Assembly: GCA_023954195.1 (NCBI GenBank) | Contig: JAMLIK010000001.1 | Location: forward strand, 434,001-498,000 | Length of the DNA stretch: 64,000 nucleotides | Direction of reading: 5' to 3' | Source: Xanthobacteraceae bacterium | GTDB taxonomy: Bacteria; Pseudomonadota; Alphaproteobacteria; Rhizobiales; Xanthobacteraceae | Part shown: positions 31,829 through 41,672 of the stretch, piece after piece | How the letters are laid out: each line of letters opens with the position of its first letter | Numbering within the stretch: the stretch's first letter is position 1 | Position numbers and translations under genes: made by a program | Notes under the pieces: generated by a model | What the model saw: the letters and a program-made list of their open reading frames with translations, nothing else | Told to the model about the DNA's origin: nothing | Databases searched by the model: none

Positions 31829-32605
31829 ATGGTCCGCAAGCTGATCGACATTTCCGTACCCTTGCAAAACGACGTTCCGGCCGACCCGCCGGGCAACCAT
31901 CCGACCATCCAGTACATCGATCACCAGCAGGGTCTGCCGCGAATGCTGCAATTCTTCGACGGCCTCAAGGCCGAGGAACTGCCGGACGGCCAGGGCTGGG
32001 CGGTCGAGGCGGTCAGCCTCTCGACCCACAACGGCACCCATCTCGACGCGCCCTATCACTTCCACCCGACGATGAATCGCGGCGAGCGCGCCTGGACCAT
32101 CGACGAGGTGCCGCTGGAGTGGTGCTTGCAGAGCGGCGTCAAGCTCGACTTCCGCCACCTGCCGGACGGTTACGTGGCGAGCGCGGCGGACGTCGCCGCC
32201 GAACTCGAACGTATCGGACACACGCTCCAGCCGCTCGACATCGTCCTCGTCAACACCGCCGCCGGCGCCAAATACGGCCGGCCCGACTATGTCGCCTCCG
32301 GCTGCGGCATGGGTTACGAGGCCACCATGTATCTGCTGGAGCGCGGCGTGCGCCTGACCGGCACCGACGCCTGGAGCTGGGACGCCCCGTTCGTCCACAC
32401 CGCGCGGAAATACGCCGAGACCCACGACGCCAGCTTGATCTGGGAGGGTCACAAGGCCGGCCGCCACATCGGCTATTGCCACCTCGAAAAGCTGCACAAC
32501 CTGGAACAGTTGCCGCCCAGCGGCTTCACCGTCTCATGCTTCCCGGTCAAGATCGAGCGGGCGTCGGCCGGCTGGACCCGCGCGGTCGCCATTCTCGACG
32601 CATAA
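31829..32605 (+). CDS. Cyclase-family metal hydrolase (kynurenine formamidase-like)
   Basis: The protein has 258 residues. The signature STHNGTHLDAPYHFH is the HxGTHxDxPxH metal-binding motif of this family. DISVPL at the N-terminus and the later TGTDAWSWD and GHKAGRHIGYCHLEKL are also conserved. Members hydrolyse cyclic or formamide bonds, including N-formylkynurenine. No other tryptophan-catabolic genes are nearby, so the substrate is open. The ATG at 31829 has an AGGAGCGACC site. Confidence 0.88.
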   Translation: MVRKLIDISVPLQNDVPADPPGNHPTIQYIDHQQGLPRMLQFFDGLKAEELPDGQGWAVEAVSLSTHNGTHLDAPYHFHPTMNRGERAWTIDEVPLEWCLQSGVKLDFRHLPDGYVASAADVAAELERIGHTLQPLDIVLVNTAAGAKYGRPDYVASGCGMGYEATMYLLERGVRLTGTDAWSWDAPFVHTARKYAETHDASLIWEGHKAGRHIGYCHLEKLHNLEQLPPSGFTVSCFPVKIERASAGWTRAVAILDA

Positions 32606-32699
32606 AGGTTTCTAGACGGGAACCGGACCTCCCGCAACCCGTTGAGACGACGCCGGTTCCCGTTGCCGCCGCCTCGATCGCCGATCGCAGGAGAATTCC

Positions 32700-33272
32700 A
32701 TGCCGCTGCCCGATGACCCCGACGATTTTCCCTTGCGAATGCGCGCGGCGGTGCGCGCCCACTGGAAGGTATTCCTGATCGAGGGCATCCTGCTCGCGAT
32801 CCTCGGGCTGGCGGCGATGGTGGTGCCGCCGCTGGCGAGCCTCGCGGTCACCGTGTTTCTCGGTTGGATGTTTCTGGTCAGCGGCGTCATGGGACTGGCG
32901 CTGACGTTCTGGGCCCGCGAAATGCCGGGCTTCTGGTGGTCGCTGATCTCGGCGCTGCTGGCGCTCGCCGTCGGCGTCATCCTGCTGGCGCGGCCGGTGC
33001 AGGCCACCCTGACGCTGACCATCGTGGTCGGGGCCTATTTTCTCGCGGAGGGCGCCACCACCATCATGTACGCGCTGGAGCATCGCCGCGATCTGTCGCG
33101 GAGATGGGGCTGGATGCTGACCGCCGGCCTCATGGACATCGTTATCGCCGCGCTCATCCTCGCCGGCCTGCCGGGCTCGGCGGCGTGGGCGATCGGTGTT
33201 CTGGTCGGCATCAACCTGTTGTTCGGCGGCGCCACCCTGATCGGCCTGGCGCTCGCCGCGCGCAACGCCTGA
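32700..33272 (+). CDS. HdeD-family (DUF308) membrane protein
   Basis: The protein has 190 residues with about six membrane spans. HWKVFLIEGILLAILGLAAM and GWMFLVSGVMGLALTFWA are the family's repeated two-helix units, repeated again in GAYFLAEGATTIMYALEH. HdeD is linked to acid resistance in enterobacteria, but for distant members the role is unproven. GGAGAATTCC precedes the ATG. Confidence 0.88.
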   Translation: MPLPDDPDDFPLRMRAAVRAHWKVFLIEGILLAILGLAAMVVPPLASLAVTVFLGWMFLVSGVMGLALTFWAREMPGFWWSLISALLALAVGVILLARPVQATLTLTIVVGAYFLAEGATTIMYALEHRRDLSRRWGWMLTAGLMDIVIAALILAGLPGSAAWAIGVLVGINLLFGGATLIGLALAARNA

Positions 33273-33281
33273 TCGACCCCG

Positions 33282-33563
33282 TCAGCAACCGCGGCAGATG
33301 CTTTTCAGCTTGCGGTCGAGTTCGGCGTCCTCGCGCGCTATCGGATCGTTGGGATTCGGCTTCAGCGATTCGCTGGGCACATCGCCCCGGCGCGGCTGGC
33401 GATGCCCGACCGGCGCGTTGAGAGCTGGGGTATTGGTATTGATGCCCGGCGCGGCCGGGTTCTGATTCTGGCCGCTCCGTCCGGTCTGCGCGATCGCGCC
33501 CGGCGTGGTCGCCATCAATCCCACGGCCAGCAGCACGGCCATCGCGGCGATCCATCTGTTCAT
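33282..33563 (-). CDS. Small secreted hypothetical protein
   Basis: The protein has 93 residues: a signal peptide (MNRWIAAMAVLLAVGLMATT, cleavage near AIA-QT), then a Gln/Asn/Pro-rich low-complexity stretch, and a C-terminal block DPIAREDAELDRKLKSICRGC. The final C-x-x-C is notable for a periplasmic protein. The family is not recognised. The ATG at 33563 starts the signal peptide; a longer frame does not. Confidence 0.65.
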   Translation of the reverse strand: MNRWIAAMAVLLAVGLMATTPGAIAQTGRSGQNQNPAAPGINTNTPALNAPVGHRQPRRGDVPSESLKPNPNDPIAREDAELDRKLKSICRGC

Positions 33564-33683
33564 GTCGGCCTCCATCGGTTCGGCATCGGTTCCATTGAAG
33601 CGGATTCGGAGCCGTTCCGCCACCTCCGGCGTGATGGTCGGGAGAAAACACCTGGCGATCGCGGTCGTTCCGCGGCCGCGTCG

Positions 33684-34742
33684 TCATGGCCGCGGCGGAT
33701 AGGCATGGACGCCGCCGCAGAAGTCGGTAACTCGATACCCCGCCTCGGAATCGGGCGCAAGATAGTCCGGCCCGACCGGGGCCTTGCCGAAACCGCCGGG
33801 AATATCCAGTACGAATGCCGGCTGGCACAGCCCCGACACCCGGCCGCGCAATTCCCGCATCAGTTGCCGGCCCTCGTCCAGCGTGGCGCGCAGATGCGCG
33901 GTGCCCGGCGCGAGGTCGCCGTGATGCAGGTAATACGGCTTGATCCGGCATTCGACGAAGGCGCGCATCAAGGCTTCCAGCGCCGGCGCGGTGTCGTTGA
34001 CGCCGGCGAGCAGCACCGACTGGCTGACCATCGGAATCCCAGCGTCGACGATCCGCGCACAGGCCGCGCGCGCCGCTTCTGAAAACTCCCGCGCGTGATT
34101 GGCGTGGACCGCGACCCAGGTGGACGCCCCTGGCACCCGCAGCGCCGCCACCATCTCGGGGGTGACGCGCGCGGGATCGGCCATCGGCACGCGGCTATGG
34201 ACGCGGATGATCTTGACGTGATCGATGGCGGCGAGGTCGGCCATCACCTCCTTGAGGCGGCGCGGCGACAGCATCAGGGGATCGCCGCCGGTCAGGATCA
34301 CCTCCCAGATCTCCGGGTGCAACCGGATATAGCCGAGCGCCGCGGCATAAACCTCCGGCGTCAAGGCGCTGTCCCCGTTCGGCCCCACCATCTCGCGGCG
34401 GAAGCAGAAACGGCAATAGACCGCGCAGACATGCACCGGCTTGAACAGCACCCGGTCGGGATAGCGATGGACGATGCCTTCCACCGGCGAGCGCGCATGG
34501 TCGCCGATCGGATCGGCGTTCTCGACCGGCAGGCTGTCCAACTCCCGCGCGTCCGGCAGGTATTGCCGTGCGATCGGATCCGCCGGATCGGCGGGATCGA
34601 TCAGCGCCGCCACCTCCGGCGTCAGCGCCACCGCGTAGCGCGCCGCGACCTTTTCCAGATCGGGCAGCGTCGCGGCGGGCGCGAGGCCGTTCGACACGAG
34701 TTGCCGCGGCGTGCGCAGCGTGGTGGAGACGGCCTTGTTCAT
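33684..34742 (-). CDS. epmB: EF-P (R)-beta-lysine 2,3-aminomutase
   Basis: The protein has 352 residues, a KamA-family radical SAM enzyme. The iron-sulphur motif is C106-AVY-C110-RF-C113, with the following GGDPLMLS and SQSVLLAGVND. The PLP Lys is expected in DIPGGFGKAPV. It isomerises (S)-alpha-lysine to (R)-beta-lysine for attachment to elongation factor P. Assignment to EpmB rather than catabolic lysine aminomutase rests on the ATGA-coupled epmA and the adjacent efp gene. Confidence 0.93.
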   Translation of the reverse strand: MNKAVSTTLRTPRQLVSNGLAPAATLPDLEKVAARYAVALTPEVAALIDPADPADPIARQYLPDARELDSLPVENADPIGDHARSPVEGIVHRYPDRVLFKPVHVCAVYCRFCFRREMVGPNGDSALTPEVYAAALGYIRLHPEIWEVILTGGDPLMLSPRRLKEVMADLAAIDHVKIIRVHSRVPMADPARVTPEMVAALRVPGASTWVAVHANHAREFSEAARAACARIVDAGIPMVSQSVLLAGVNDTAPALEALMRAFVECRIKPYYLHHGDLAPGTAHLRATLDEGRQLMRELRGRVSGLCQPAFVLDIPGGFGKAPVGPDYLAPDSEAGYRVTDFCGGVHAYPPRP

Positions 34743-35794
34743 GGCTCACCCGCCGGCGGCGTCCACACCACCTGGTCGATCCGCCGCGCGCCCGACGCCA
34801 GCATCACCAGCCGGTCGAAGCCGAGCGCCACGCCGCTGGCTTGCGGCATCACGGCCAGCGCGGCGAGGAAATCCTCGTCGAGCGGATAGCGTTCGCCGTA
34901 GAGGCGCGCCTTGTCGTCCATCGCCTGTTCGAACCGCCGCCGCTGTTCGAGCGCATCGGTCAGTTCGCCAAAGCCGTTGGCGAGTTCGACGCCGCAGGCA
35001 TAGACCTCGAAGCGCTCGCAGACGCGCGGATCCGTGGGTTTGGCTCGCGCCAGCGCCGATTCCGGCGCGGGGTATTCATACAGCACGGTCGGCCGGCCTT
35101 CGCCGAGGCGCGGCTCGACATGCGCGACCAGGATTTTACTGAAAATGTCCGACCAGGTGTCGTCGCCGGCGACCCGCGCCTTGTCGCGCGCGGCGCGGGC
35201 CAGCGCGTCGCGGTCGCCCGCGCCGCCGTCGATGGTCGCCAGCAGATCGATGCCGGCAAAGCGCTGAAAGGCATCAGCCACGGTCAGCCGTTCGGCGGCC
35301 GCGAACGGATCGGCGGCGCGGCCCCGGAAAGCGAAGGCGCGGGTGCCCACGGTCTCCGCCGCCAGCGCGATCAAGGCCAGACAATCGGCGATCACCGTCT
35401 CATACGGCTCCTCGGCGCGGTACCATTCCAGCATGGTGAACTCCGGCAGGTGCAGGTCGCCGCGCTCACGGTCGCGGAACACGCGGGCGAACTCGACGAT
35501 CCTGCGCTCGCCCGCCGCCAAGAGTTTCTTGCAGGCGAACTCCGGCGAGGTGCGCAGGTAGCGCGGCACACCTTCGCCCTCCGCGTTGAACAGCGCGGTG
35601 CGCGGGGCATGCAGATGAGTCTCGTTGCCGGGTGAGATTTGCAACACAGCGGTTTCGACCTCGGTAAAGCCGGCGTCCGAAAACCAGCGCCGGCACGCCG
35701 TCGTGACGGCGCCGCGCGCCGCGAGGTACGGCCGGCGATCATCACGACGCCCGCGCGCCCACCATGGCGAGGGCAATGGCGCGGGTCCGGTCAC
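34739..35794 (-). CDS. epmA: EF-P lysyl-transferase (GenX/PoxA)
   Basis: The protein has 351 residues, a class II lysyl-tRNA synthetase-like catalytic core without the anticodon-binding domain. Conserved blocks are ETAVLQISPGNETHL, YLRTSPEFACKKLL, the motif 2 FARVFRDRERGDLHLPEFTM-LEWY, and the motif 3 region GVALGFDRLVM. It attaches beta-lysine to the conserved Lys of EF-P. The start is GTG 35794. The stop overlaps epmB as ATGA. It is transcribed divergently from efp across 132 bp. Confidence 0.94.
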   Translation of the reverse strand: MTGPAPLPSPWWARGRRDDRRPYLAARGAVTTACRRWFSDAGFTEVETAVLQISPGNETHLHAPRTALFNAEGEGVPRYLRTSPEFACKKLLAAGERRIVEFARVFRDRERGDLHLPEFTMLEWYRAEEPYETVIADCLALIALAAETVGTRAFAFRGRAADPFAAAERLTVADAFQRFAGIDLLATIDGGAGDRDALARAARDKARVAGDDTWSDIFSKILVAHVEPRLGEGRPTVLYEYPAPESALARAKPTDPRVCERFEVYACGVELANGFGELTDALEQRRRFEQAMDDKARLYGERYPLDEDFLAALAVMPQASGVALGFDRLVMLASGARRIDQVVWTPPAGEP

Positions 35795-35926
35795 CGAACC
35801 GTCCTAATCGCACGCAAGGCACTAGCGCCAGCGGCCCAAATCAGTATGTTGCAGCCCGAAACGGCCTGAGTGCCGGAACCGCCACGGCTTGAGCGGCCCC
35901 GAACCCGAACGCTAGGAATATTTTCT

Positions 35927-36493
35927 GTGAGAGTCATCGCCAGTTCCATCCGCAAGGGCAATGTGATCGAGCAAAACGGCCAGCTTTATGTGGTCCTGTC
36001 GGCTGAAAACATCCATCCCGGCAAGGGTACGCCGGTCAGCCAGATCGAGATGCGCCGAATCAGCGACGGCGTAAAGATCTCCGAGCGCTACAAGACCACC
36101 GATCAGGTCGAGCGCGCCACCATCGAGGACCGCAACTTCAACTTCCTCTACGAGGACGGCGACGGCTTCCACTTCATGAACGCCGAGACCTACGACCAGG
36201 TGCAGGTGCCAAAGGACGTGGTCGGCAGCTCCGCGCCCTATCTTCAGGAAAACATGACGGTGAAACTGTCGATGCACGACGTGGTGCCGGTCGCCATCAC
36301 CCTGCCGCAGCGCGTCACCCTCGAAGTGGTCGAGACCGAGCCGGTGACCAAGGGCCAGACCGCGTCGTCGTCCTACAAGCCCGCGATGCTGTCGAACGGC
36401 GTCCGCTCGGCGGTGCCGCCGCATGTCGGCGTCGGCACCCGGATCGTGGTCCTGACCGAGGACGGCTCCTACGTTGAACGCGCCAAGGACTGA
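35927..36493 (+). CDS. efp: Elongation factor P
   Basis: The protein has 188 residues, full length with all three beta-barrel domains. The tip of domain I reads HPGKGTP, with Lys33 as the beta-lysylation site (K34 of E. coli). The partners epmA and epmB lie next door. It rescues ribosomes stalled at polyproline. Start is GTG 35927 with an AGGAATATTTTCT site. The C-terminal signature [19 protein letters not shown], followed by GTRIVV, is intact. Confidence 0.96.
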   Translation: MRVIASSIRKGNVIEQNGQLYVVLSAENIHPGKGTPVSQIEMRRISDGVKISERYKTTDQVERATIEDRNFNFLYEDGDGFHFMNAETYDQVQVPKDVVGSSAPYLQENMTVKLSMHDVVPVAITLPQRVTLEVVETEPVTKGQTASSSYKPAMLSNGVRSAVPPHVGVGTRIVVLTEDGSYVERAKD

Positions 36494-36531
36494 TCGAGGA
36501 CTGATTCCCACGGCCCGCGGGAGCCGAACGA

Positions 36532-38214
36532 TTGCAAAACCCCCTCTCACGTCGCGCCGACAGGCTTTCCGCCAGGCAATGCCTCTTGGCGCTCGTGGGT
36601 CTGTTCCTGCTCTCCGCCGCCCCCGCGTCGGCGGCAGAGGACTTCAAGACCCCCGCGATCTCGGCGGTGCACGTCGAGTGGCGCGCGGCGCTCGATCAGT
36701 TCAAGTCCGAAATCGCAACGCGCCCGGAACTGACCGGCCGCTTCACCTTCACCAGCCGCCGCCGGCTGTCGCCGTCCGACCCGCGCCTGATGCCGGCGTT
36801 CGAGCAACTGAACGCCATCACCTCGCCGCTGTTTTCAGGCATCAGCCGCAGCCCGATCCCGGTGCTGCTGCCGTTCGATGTCGCCACCTATGTCAGGGAT
36901 CAAGACAGCGGCGCGCCCGGCGCCACGATCGCGGATTATCAGTCCGGGTTCGGCGCGGCCGAGATGTTCGCCGCCGGCGAATCCGGTTACGACGCGCTGT
37001 TCGCCTTGTCGCGCACCGTCGAGAACGGCGCGGCGGAGCGGGTGTACGCCAAGCCGGTCGAGGTACAGATCACCGGCTCGCTGCTGGTTTATGACATCAC
37101 CGATCCGGTCGCCGGCCGCGGCGAGGCGGTGCGCGCGCTGCAAGGCCAGTTTCCGGATATCAGGCGGGTGATCCGCGAGGGATTCGTGCGCTATTACTTC
37201 ACCGCGTTCGGCGTGCCCTACGTGGTGTCGATCCATTGCCTCGACAGCGTGCCGCGCGCCGACCGCCTCGCCTGCCGCGAAGCCTCAAGCGTGGCCGAGC
37301 GGTTCATCAAGGGCTTGCGCATCGCCGGCGGCCGGCCGCAGCGCCCGCGCGCCAGCCGGGCGGCGGATCTCGCGCCACGCCTCGCGAACTTTTCACCCGA
37401 CTTCACTTATCGGCCATCGGGCGAGATCATTCCCAATAGCGGCTATCGCGAACAAAGCGGCCATCCCGACTGGACGGTCTATTCGCAGTTCCGCTTCCCG
37501 TTGCAAGACGCCCCCGCCTTCGCCAACTCGCAGTCGTTCCTGAACTGGGGCGACTGCTTCCATCGCGGGCGCGTGCCGCCGCCGACCCGCAAGGGCGCGC
37601 GCTATCACTGCAAGTCGAACGACAAGCCGCTGATCTTCGATGAGTCCGCGGCCGAGAACTATTCCTATCCGTGGCAGGACAATTTCTGCGAGGCGCGGGA
37701 TTTCGAGGTCGGGCAGTGCGCCAGCGGCTTCGGCCATCAAGGCCAGGACATCCGGCCCGGATCGTGCCGGCTGCGCAACGAGGGCGCCGACCGCTGCGAG
37801 CCGGGCGACTTCCCGGTGGTGGCGGTGCGCGACGGCGTGGTGCTGCGCTCGCCCAAACACGCGGCGGTGACCTTGCTGGTCAACACCCGCGCCGAGCACA
37901 TCCGTTTTCGCTACATGCATATGGATCCGGCGCAGCTCGACGCCGACGGCGTGCTGAACGACCGGCGGGTCGCCGAGGGCGAGCAGATCGGGGTGGTGGG
38001 GAACTATCAGGACCATCCGGGCGGCACCACGGTTCACCTGCATTTCGACGTGCAGGTGTTCACGCGCGAGGGCTGGCTGTGGGTCAACCCCTACGTCACC
38101 CTGATCTCCGCCTATGAGCGGCTGATCGGCGGCCGGGGCCGCGAGGTCCCGGCGGAGGGCGATGCGGCCAAGGAAGCTGGAACGGCGACCGATCCGGCGA
38201 TGAAGGCCGAGTAG
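36532..38214 (+). CDS. M23-family peptidase, periplasmic
   Basis: The protein has 560 residues, starting at TTG 36532 after a GGGAG site. It has a signal peptide (LLALVGLFLLSAAPASAAED) and a long N-terminal region of unknown fold (about 1-350). The LytM/M23 domain has GHQGQD near residue 402, YMHMD, and VHLHFDVQ near 501, giving the H-x-x-x-D and H-x-H zinc ligands. It should cleave peptide bridges in peptidoglycan or act as a LytM factor. It lies 38 bp after efp and may be co-transcribed, although the functions differ. Confidence 0.85.
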   Translation: MQNPLSRRADRLSARQCLLALVGLFLLSAAPASAAEDFKTPAISAVHVEWRAALDQFKSEIATRPELTGRFTFTSRRRLSPSDPRLMPAFEQLNAITSPLFSGISRSPIPVLLPFDVATYVRDQDSGAPGATIADYQSGFGAAEMFAAGESGYDALFALSRTVENGAAERVYAKPVEVQITGSLLVYDITDPVAGRGEAVRALQGQFPDIRRVIREGFVRYYFTAFGVPYVVSIHCLDSVPRADRLACREASSVAERFIKGLRIAGGRPQRPRASRAADLAPRLANFSPDFTYRPSGEIIPNSGYREQSGHPDWTVYSQFRFPLQDAPAFANSQSFLNWGDCFHRGRVPPPTRKGARYHCKSNDKPLIFDESAAENYSYPWQDNFCEARDFEVGQCASGFGHQGQDIRPGSCRLRNEGADRCEPGDFPVVAVRDGVVLRSPKHAAVTLLVNTRAEHIRFRYMHMDPAQLDADGVLNDRRVAEGEQIGVVGNYQDHPGGTTVHLHFDVQVFTREGWLWVNPYVTLISAYERLIGGRGREVPAEGDAAKEAGTATDPAMKAE

Positions 38215-38254
38215 CCTGTTCGAGGCCCGCGATCCCGTAATGGCCTCATTTGCC

Positions 38255-38339
38255 CGTCATTGCGAGGAGCGAAGCAATCCAGTCCCAGCTTTGCCGCTGC
38301 TGGATTGCTTCGCTTCGCTCGCAATGACGATTGATTTAC
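38255..38339. repeat. Dispersed repeat, family B, copy 3
   Basis: Termini CGTCATTGCGAG and CTCGCAATGACG with inner arms GAAGCAATCCAG and CTGGATTGCTTC. It forms a long hairpin between two rightward genes and could end transcription or stabilise mRNA. Confidence 0.85.
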
Positions 38340-38369
38340 ACTTCGCCCATGGACCGCAGTGATTCCCAC

Positions 38370-39578
38370 ATGAAAACGACGCGCCGTGGCCTGTTGCAGG
38401 CAGCGGCCGGCGCGGGCGCCCTGCTCGCGATGCCCGGCGCGACATTCGCCGCCCCCGCCGGTTTCGACGCCTGGCGCGACGGTTTCGAGGCCAAGGCGCG
38501 GGCGCGCGGCATTTCCGACCAGACCTATCGCGCCGTGATGGGCCGGATCGAGCCGGACATGAGCGTGTTCGAGAAGATGCGCAAGCAGCCGGAATTTCAC
38601 GAACAGGTCTGGCAATACATCAATCGCCGGGTGTCGGACTGGCGGCTGATCGCGGGCAAGGAGGCGCTGCGCAAGAACGAGGCGCTGTTCGCGCGCATCG
38701 AGCGGGATTTCGGCGTCGAGCGCGGCACGCTGCTGGCGCTGTGGGGCGTCGAATCCGCCTATGGCGATCCGCTGGTGCAGAAGAACCACATGCGCCCGGT
38801 GTTCCCCTCGCTCGCCGCGCTGGCCTGGCGCGAGCCGCGCCGCCGCCTTTATTGGGAAACCGAACTCATCAACGCGTTGAAGATCGTGCAACGCGGCTGG
38901 AGCACACCGGCCGAGATGCGCGGCTCATGGGCCGGCGCGATGGGGCACACCCAATGGATGCCGGAGGTCTGGCTCAATGTCGGCTTCGACTATGACGGCG
39001 ACGGCCGCGTCTCGCCGTTCGGCCGGCCCGACGACGCGCTCGGATCGACCGCGCGCTATCTGGTGAAGCGCGGCCGCTATCACCACGGCGAGCACTGGGG
39101 ATATGAAGTCCGCACGGGCGGCGGCGCGCCGGAAGCCAGCCGCAGCTACGCGGCATGGGCCGCCGCCGGCGTCACCCGCGCCGACGGAAAACCGTTCCCG
39201 CGGCCGAACGCCACCGCGAAATTATGGACCCCTGTGCCAGGCGGCCCGTCGTTCCTGCTCGGCCCGAATTTCTATTCGGTGCGCAGCTACAACCCGTCGA
39301 TGAATTACGCGCTGGCGATCTGCCATCTCGGCGACCGCATCCTCGGCGCGGGACCGTTCATCCAGCCGTTCCCCGGCTCCGAGCGCATCCTGACGCTGGC
39401 CGAGGTGCAGGAGGTGCAAACCCGCCTCACCCGCGCGGGCTTCGACACCGGCGGCACCGACGGCCGCGTCGGCAACGACACCATGAAGGCGGTGCGCGAT
39501 TTCCAGCGCAAGGCCGGCCTGCCCGCCGACGGCTACGCCGGCCTCAAGGTGCTGGCGCGGCTGCGGCAGGGCGGGTAG
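38370..39578 (+). CDS. Lytic murein transglycosylase (MltB-like) with Tat-type signal and peptidoglycan-binding domain
   Basis: The protein has 402 residues. The N-terminus MKTTRRGLLQAAAGAG has the twin-arginine pattern TRRGLL and a cleavage site near FAA-PA. The catalytic domain holds GVESAYGDPLVQ, with the catalytic Glu near residue 127, and GSWAGAMGHTQWMPEVW. The C-terminal PG_binding_1 domain carries DGRVGNDTMKAVRDFQRKAG. It cuts glycan strands non-hydrolytically in the periplasm. In-frame ATGs at 38349 and 38331 would extend it by 7 or 13 residues; I prefer 38370 for the compact Tat signal. Confidence 0.9.
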   Translation: MKTTRRGLLQAAAGAGALLAMPGATFAAPAGFDAWRDGFEAKARARGISDQTYRAVMGRIEPDMSVFEKMRKQPEFHEQVWQYINRRVSDWRLIAGKEALRKNEALFARIERDFGVERGTLLALWGVESAYGDPLVQKNHMRPVFPSLAALAWREPRRRLYWETELINALKIVQRGWSTPAEMRGSWAGAMGHTQWMPEVWLNVGFDYDGDGRVSPFGRPDDALGSTARYLVKRGRYHHGEHWGYEVRTGGGAPEASRSYAAWAAAGVTRADGKPFPRPNATAKLWTPVPGGPSFLLGPNFYSVRSYNPSMNYALAICHLGDRILGAGPFIQPFPGSERILTLAEVQEVQTRLTRAGFDTGGTDGRVGNDTMKAVRDFQRKAGLPADGYAGLKVLARLRQGG

Positions 39579-39593
39579 CGATCAACTTCCGGC

Positions 39594-39718
39594 GTCGTCC
39601 CTGCGCAGGCAGGGACCCACACGCCGCAGCGGAAGTGATACAAAAAAGCGCCTGTTGCCAGCACCTGCCATCCCAATCAAGGCCAGGGGGTTTGGGTCCT
39701 CGCCTGCGCGAGGACGAC
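39594..39718. repeat. Paired REP (REPIN-like) element, family A, copy 2
   Basis: GTCGTCCCTGCGCAGGCAGG at the left and CCTCGCCTGCGCGAGGACGAC-type sequence at the right point toward each other. The spacer differs partly from copies 1 and 3 but keeps CGCCGCAGCGG. Confidence 0.8.
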
Positions 39719-39766
39719 AATCTTTGTGCGGCAAATCATGCACGCAACGAACGCCCGCTCACACCC

Positions 39767-41608
39767 TCACCGGATCACCGCCGGCCCCGCGTCCGGCGCG
39801 GCGACGTCGATCACCCGCAGTTGCACCCGTTCCGCGCCCTGCCAGCGGTCGACCGCGAGCGAGCCGGCGACGTGCAACGCCTGCCCACGGTTGTCCTTCA
39901 GCGCGTTGCCGAGCGGCTGCCCGACTGAACGAAACGCAATGCCGTTGACGATGGCGCCGTCGCCCGCCTTGAAGCGCAGCCGCAGATGCGCCTGGCCGAC
40001 CTCGTCGGCGTAAACCAGTTGATGCGCCGGCAGCGCAATCACCGGTTCCGGATTGCCGGCGCCGAACGGCCCGGCGCGATTGAGCGTCGCCACCAGCTCG
40101 GGCGTCACCGCCCGCGCGCTGACCGCGCCGTCGATCAGCAATTCGCGGACGTTGCGCGCGCGCGCGACATCGTCGGCCAGCGCCGCCTCGATATAGGCGC
40201 GAAACGCCGCCAGTTGCTCCTTGCGCAGCGTGACGCCGGCGGCCATGGCGTGGCCGCCGCCCTTCCTCAGCAGGCCGTCGGTCACCGCCCGCCGCACCGC
40301 GCGGCCGAGATCGACGCCGGCGATCGAGCGGCCCGAGCCGGTGCCGATGCCGCCGGGCTCCAGCGCGATGGCGAAGGCGGGCCGTCCGAACTTCTCCTTG
40401 AGCCGCGCCGCCACCAGCCCGACCACGCCGGGATGCCAGCCCTCGGCGGCGGTGACGATCACCGCGCCCTTGTCCTCAAGGCCGAGCGCGGCCAGCGCTT
40501 CGGCCTCGGCCTGCGCCTCGGCGGTCTGCTCGATGACGCGGCGCTCGGCGTTGAGGCGGTCGAGCTCAGCGGCGATCCGCGCCGCCTCCGAGACGTCGCC
40601 TTCCAGCAGCAGCCGCACGCCGAGATCGGCGCGGCCGATGCGGCCGCCGGCATTGATGCGCGGCCCCAGCGTGAAGCCGAGGTGCCAGGCCTCCGGCGGC
40701 CCGTTCAGCCGCGCCACGTCCATCAGGGCGGTATGGCCGACATGATCGCGGCGGCGCAGCGCCAACAGCCCCTTGGCGACGAAGGCGCGGTTGAGGCCGG
40801 TCAGCGAGGCGACATCGGCGACGGTGCCGAGCGCCACATGATGCAGCATGCCCAGCAGATCGGGCTCCGGGCGCTCGGCGTTCCAGAAGCCGCGATTGCG
40901 CAATTCGCGGTTGACCGCGACCAGCGTCACGAACACCAGCCCGACGGCGGCGAGATGGCCGAGGCCGGAGAGATCGTCCGGCCGGTTCGGGTTGACCAGC
41001 GCGTCAACCGCCGGCAGTTCGTCGCCGCACTGGTGATGGTCGATCACCACCACCGACATCCCGAGCCGCTTCGCCTCGGCCAGCGCCTCCAGGCCGGTGG
41101 TGCCGCAATCGACGGTAATCAGCAGCGTCGCGCCCTTGGCCTTGAGCGCCCGCACCGCCTCGACGTTCGGCCCGTAGCCCTCGAAAATCCGGTCGGGGAT
41201 GTGGATCAGCGGATCGAGCCCGCAATGCCGCAAATGCCAGGCCAGAAGCGCCGACGAGGTCGCGCCGTCGACGTCGTAATCGCCGAAGATCGCGACGCTT
41301 TCGCCGCGCGTCACCGCGTCGGCGATGCGCGCCGTCGCCGCTTCCATCTGCGTCACGGTGAACGGATCCGGCATCAGCCTGCGGATGGTGGGATCGAGGA
41401 AATCGGAAACCGCGTCGGGATCGACGCCGCGTCCCGCCAGCACCCGCGCCAGCATCTCCGGCAGTTGATGACGCTGCGCGATCGCCAGCGCCAGCGCCGC
41501 GCCGCGCGCATCCAGCCGGTCGCGCCACCGCCGCCCGGTGGCCGAGCGCGCCACGCCGAGAAAGGCGGGCGGCGTTTCTTGCGGGAGGAGGATGGGCGGC
41601 GGGGTCAT
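39767..41608 (-). CDS. recJ: Single-stranded-DNA exonuclease RecJ
   Basis: The protein has 613 residues. DHH-family motifs: D110-YDVDG, ITVDCGTTG, VVIDHHQ with NPNR, GPRINAGGRIG, and the DHHA1 block LLRKGGGHAMAAG. The C-terminal OB domain is present. It degrades 5' single strands in recombination, mismatch and excision repair. The ATG at 41608 is preferred over an upstream frame. Confidence 0.95.
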   Translation of the reverse strand: MTPPPILLPQETPPAFLGVARSATGRRWRDRLDARGAALALAIAQRHQLPEMLARVLAGRGVDPDAVSDFLDPTIRRLMPDPFTVTQMEAATARIADAVTRGESVAIFGDYDVDGATSSALLAWHLRHCGLDPLIHIPDRIFEGYGPNVEAVRALKAKGATLLITVDCGTTGLEALAEAKRLGMSVVVIDHHQCGDELPAVDALVNPNRPDDLSGLGHLAAVGLVFVTLVAVNRELRNRGFWNAERPEPDLLGMLHHVALGTVADVASLTGLNRAFVAKGLLALRRRDHVGHTALMDVARLNGPPEAWHLGFTLGPRINAGGRIGRADLGVRLLLEGDVSEAARIAAELDRLNAERRVIEQTAEAQAEAEALAALGLEDKGAVIVTAAEGWHPGVVGLVAARLKEKFGRPAFAIALEPGGIGTGSGRSIAGVDLGRAVRRAVTDGLLRKGGGHAMAAGVTLRKEQLAAFRAYIEAALADDVARARNVRELLIDGAVSARAVTPELVATLNRAGPFGAGNPEPVIALPAHQLVYADEVGQAHLRLRFKAGDGAIVNGIAFRSVGQPLGNALKDNRGQALHVAGSLAVDRWQGAERVQLRVIDVAAPDAGPAVIR

Positions 41609-41672
41609 CTCGTATCCCACCCACGGCGTCGTCCCCGCGCGCAAAATGACAGTTTGCGCGGCCGCGGCACCG

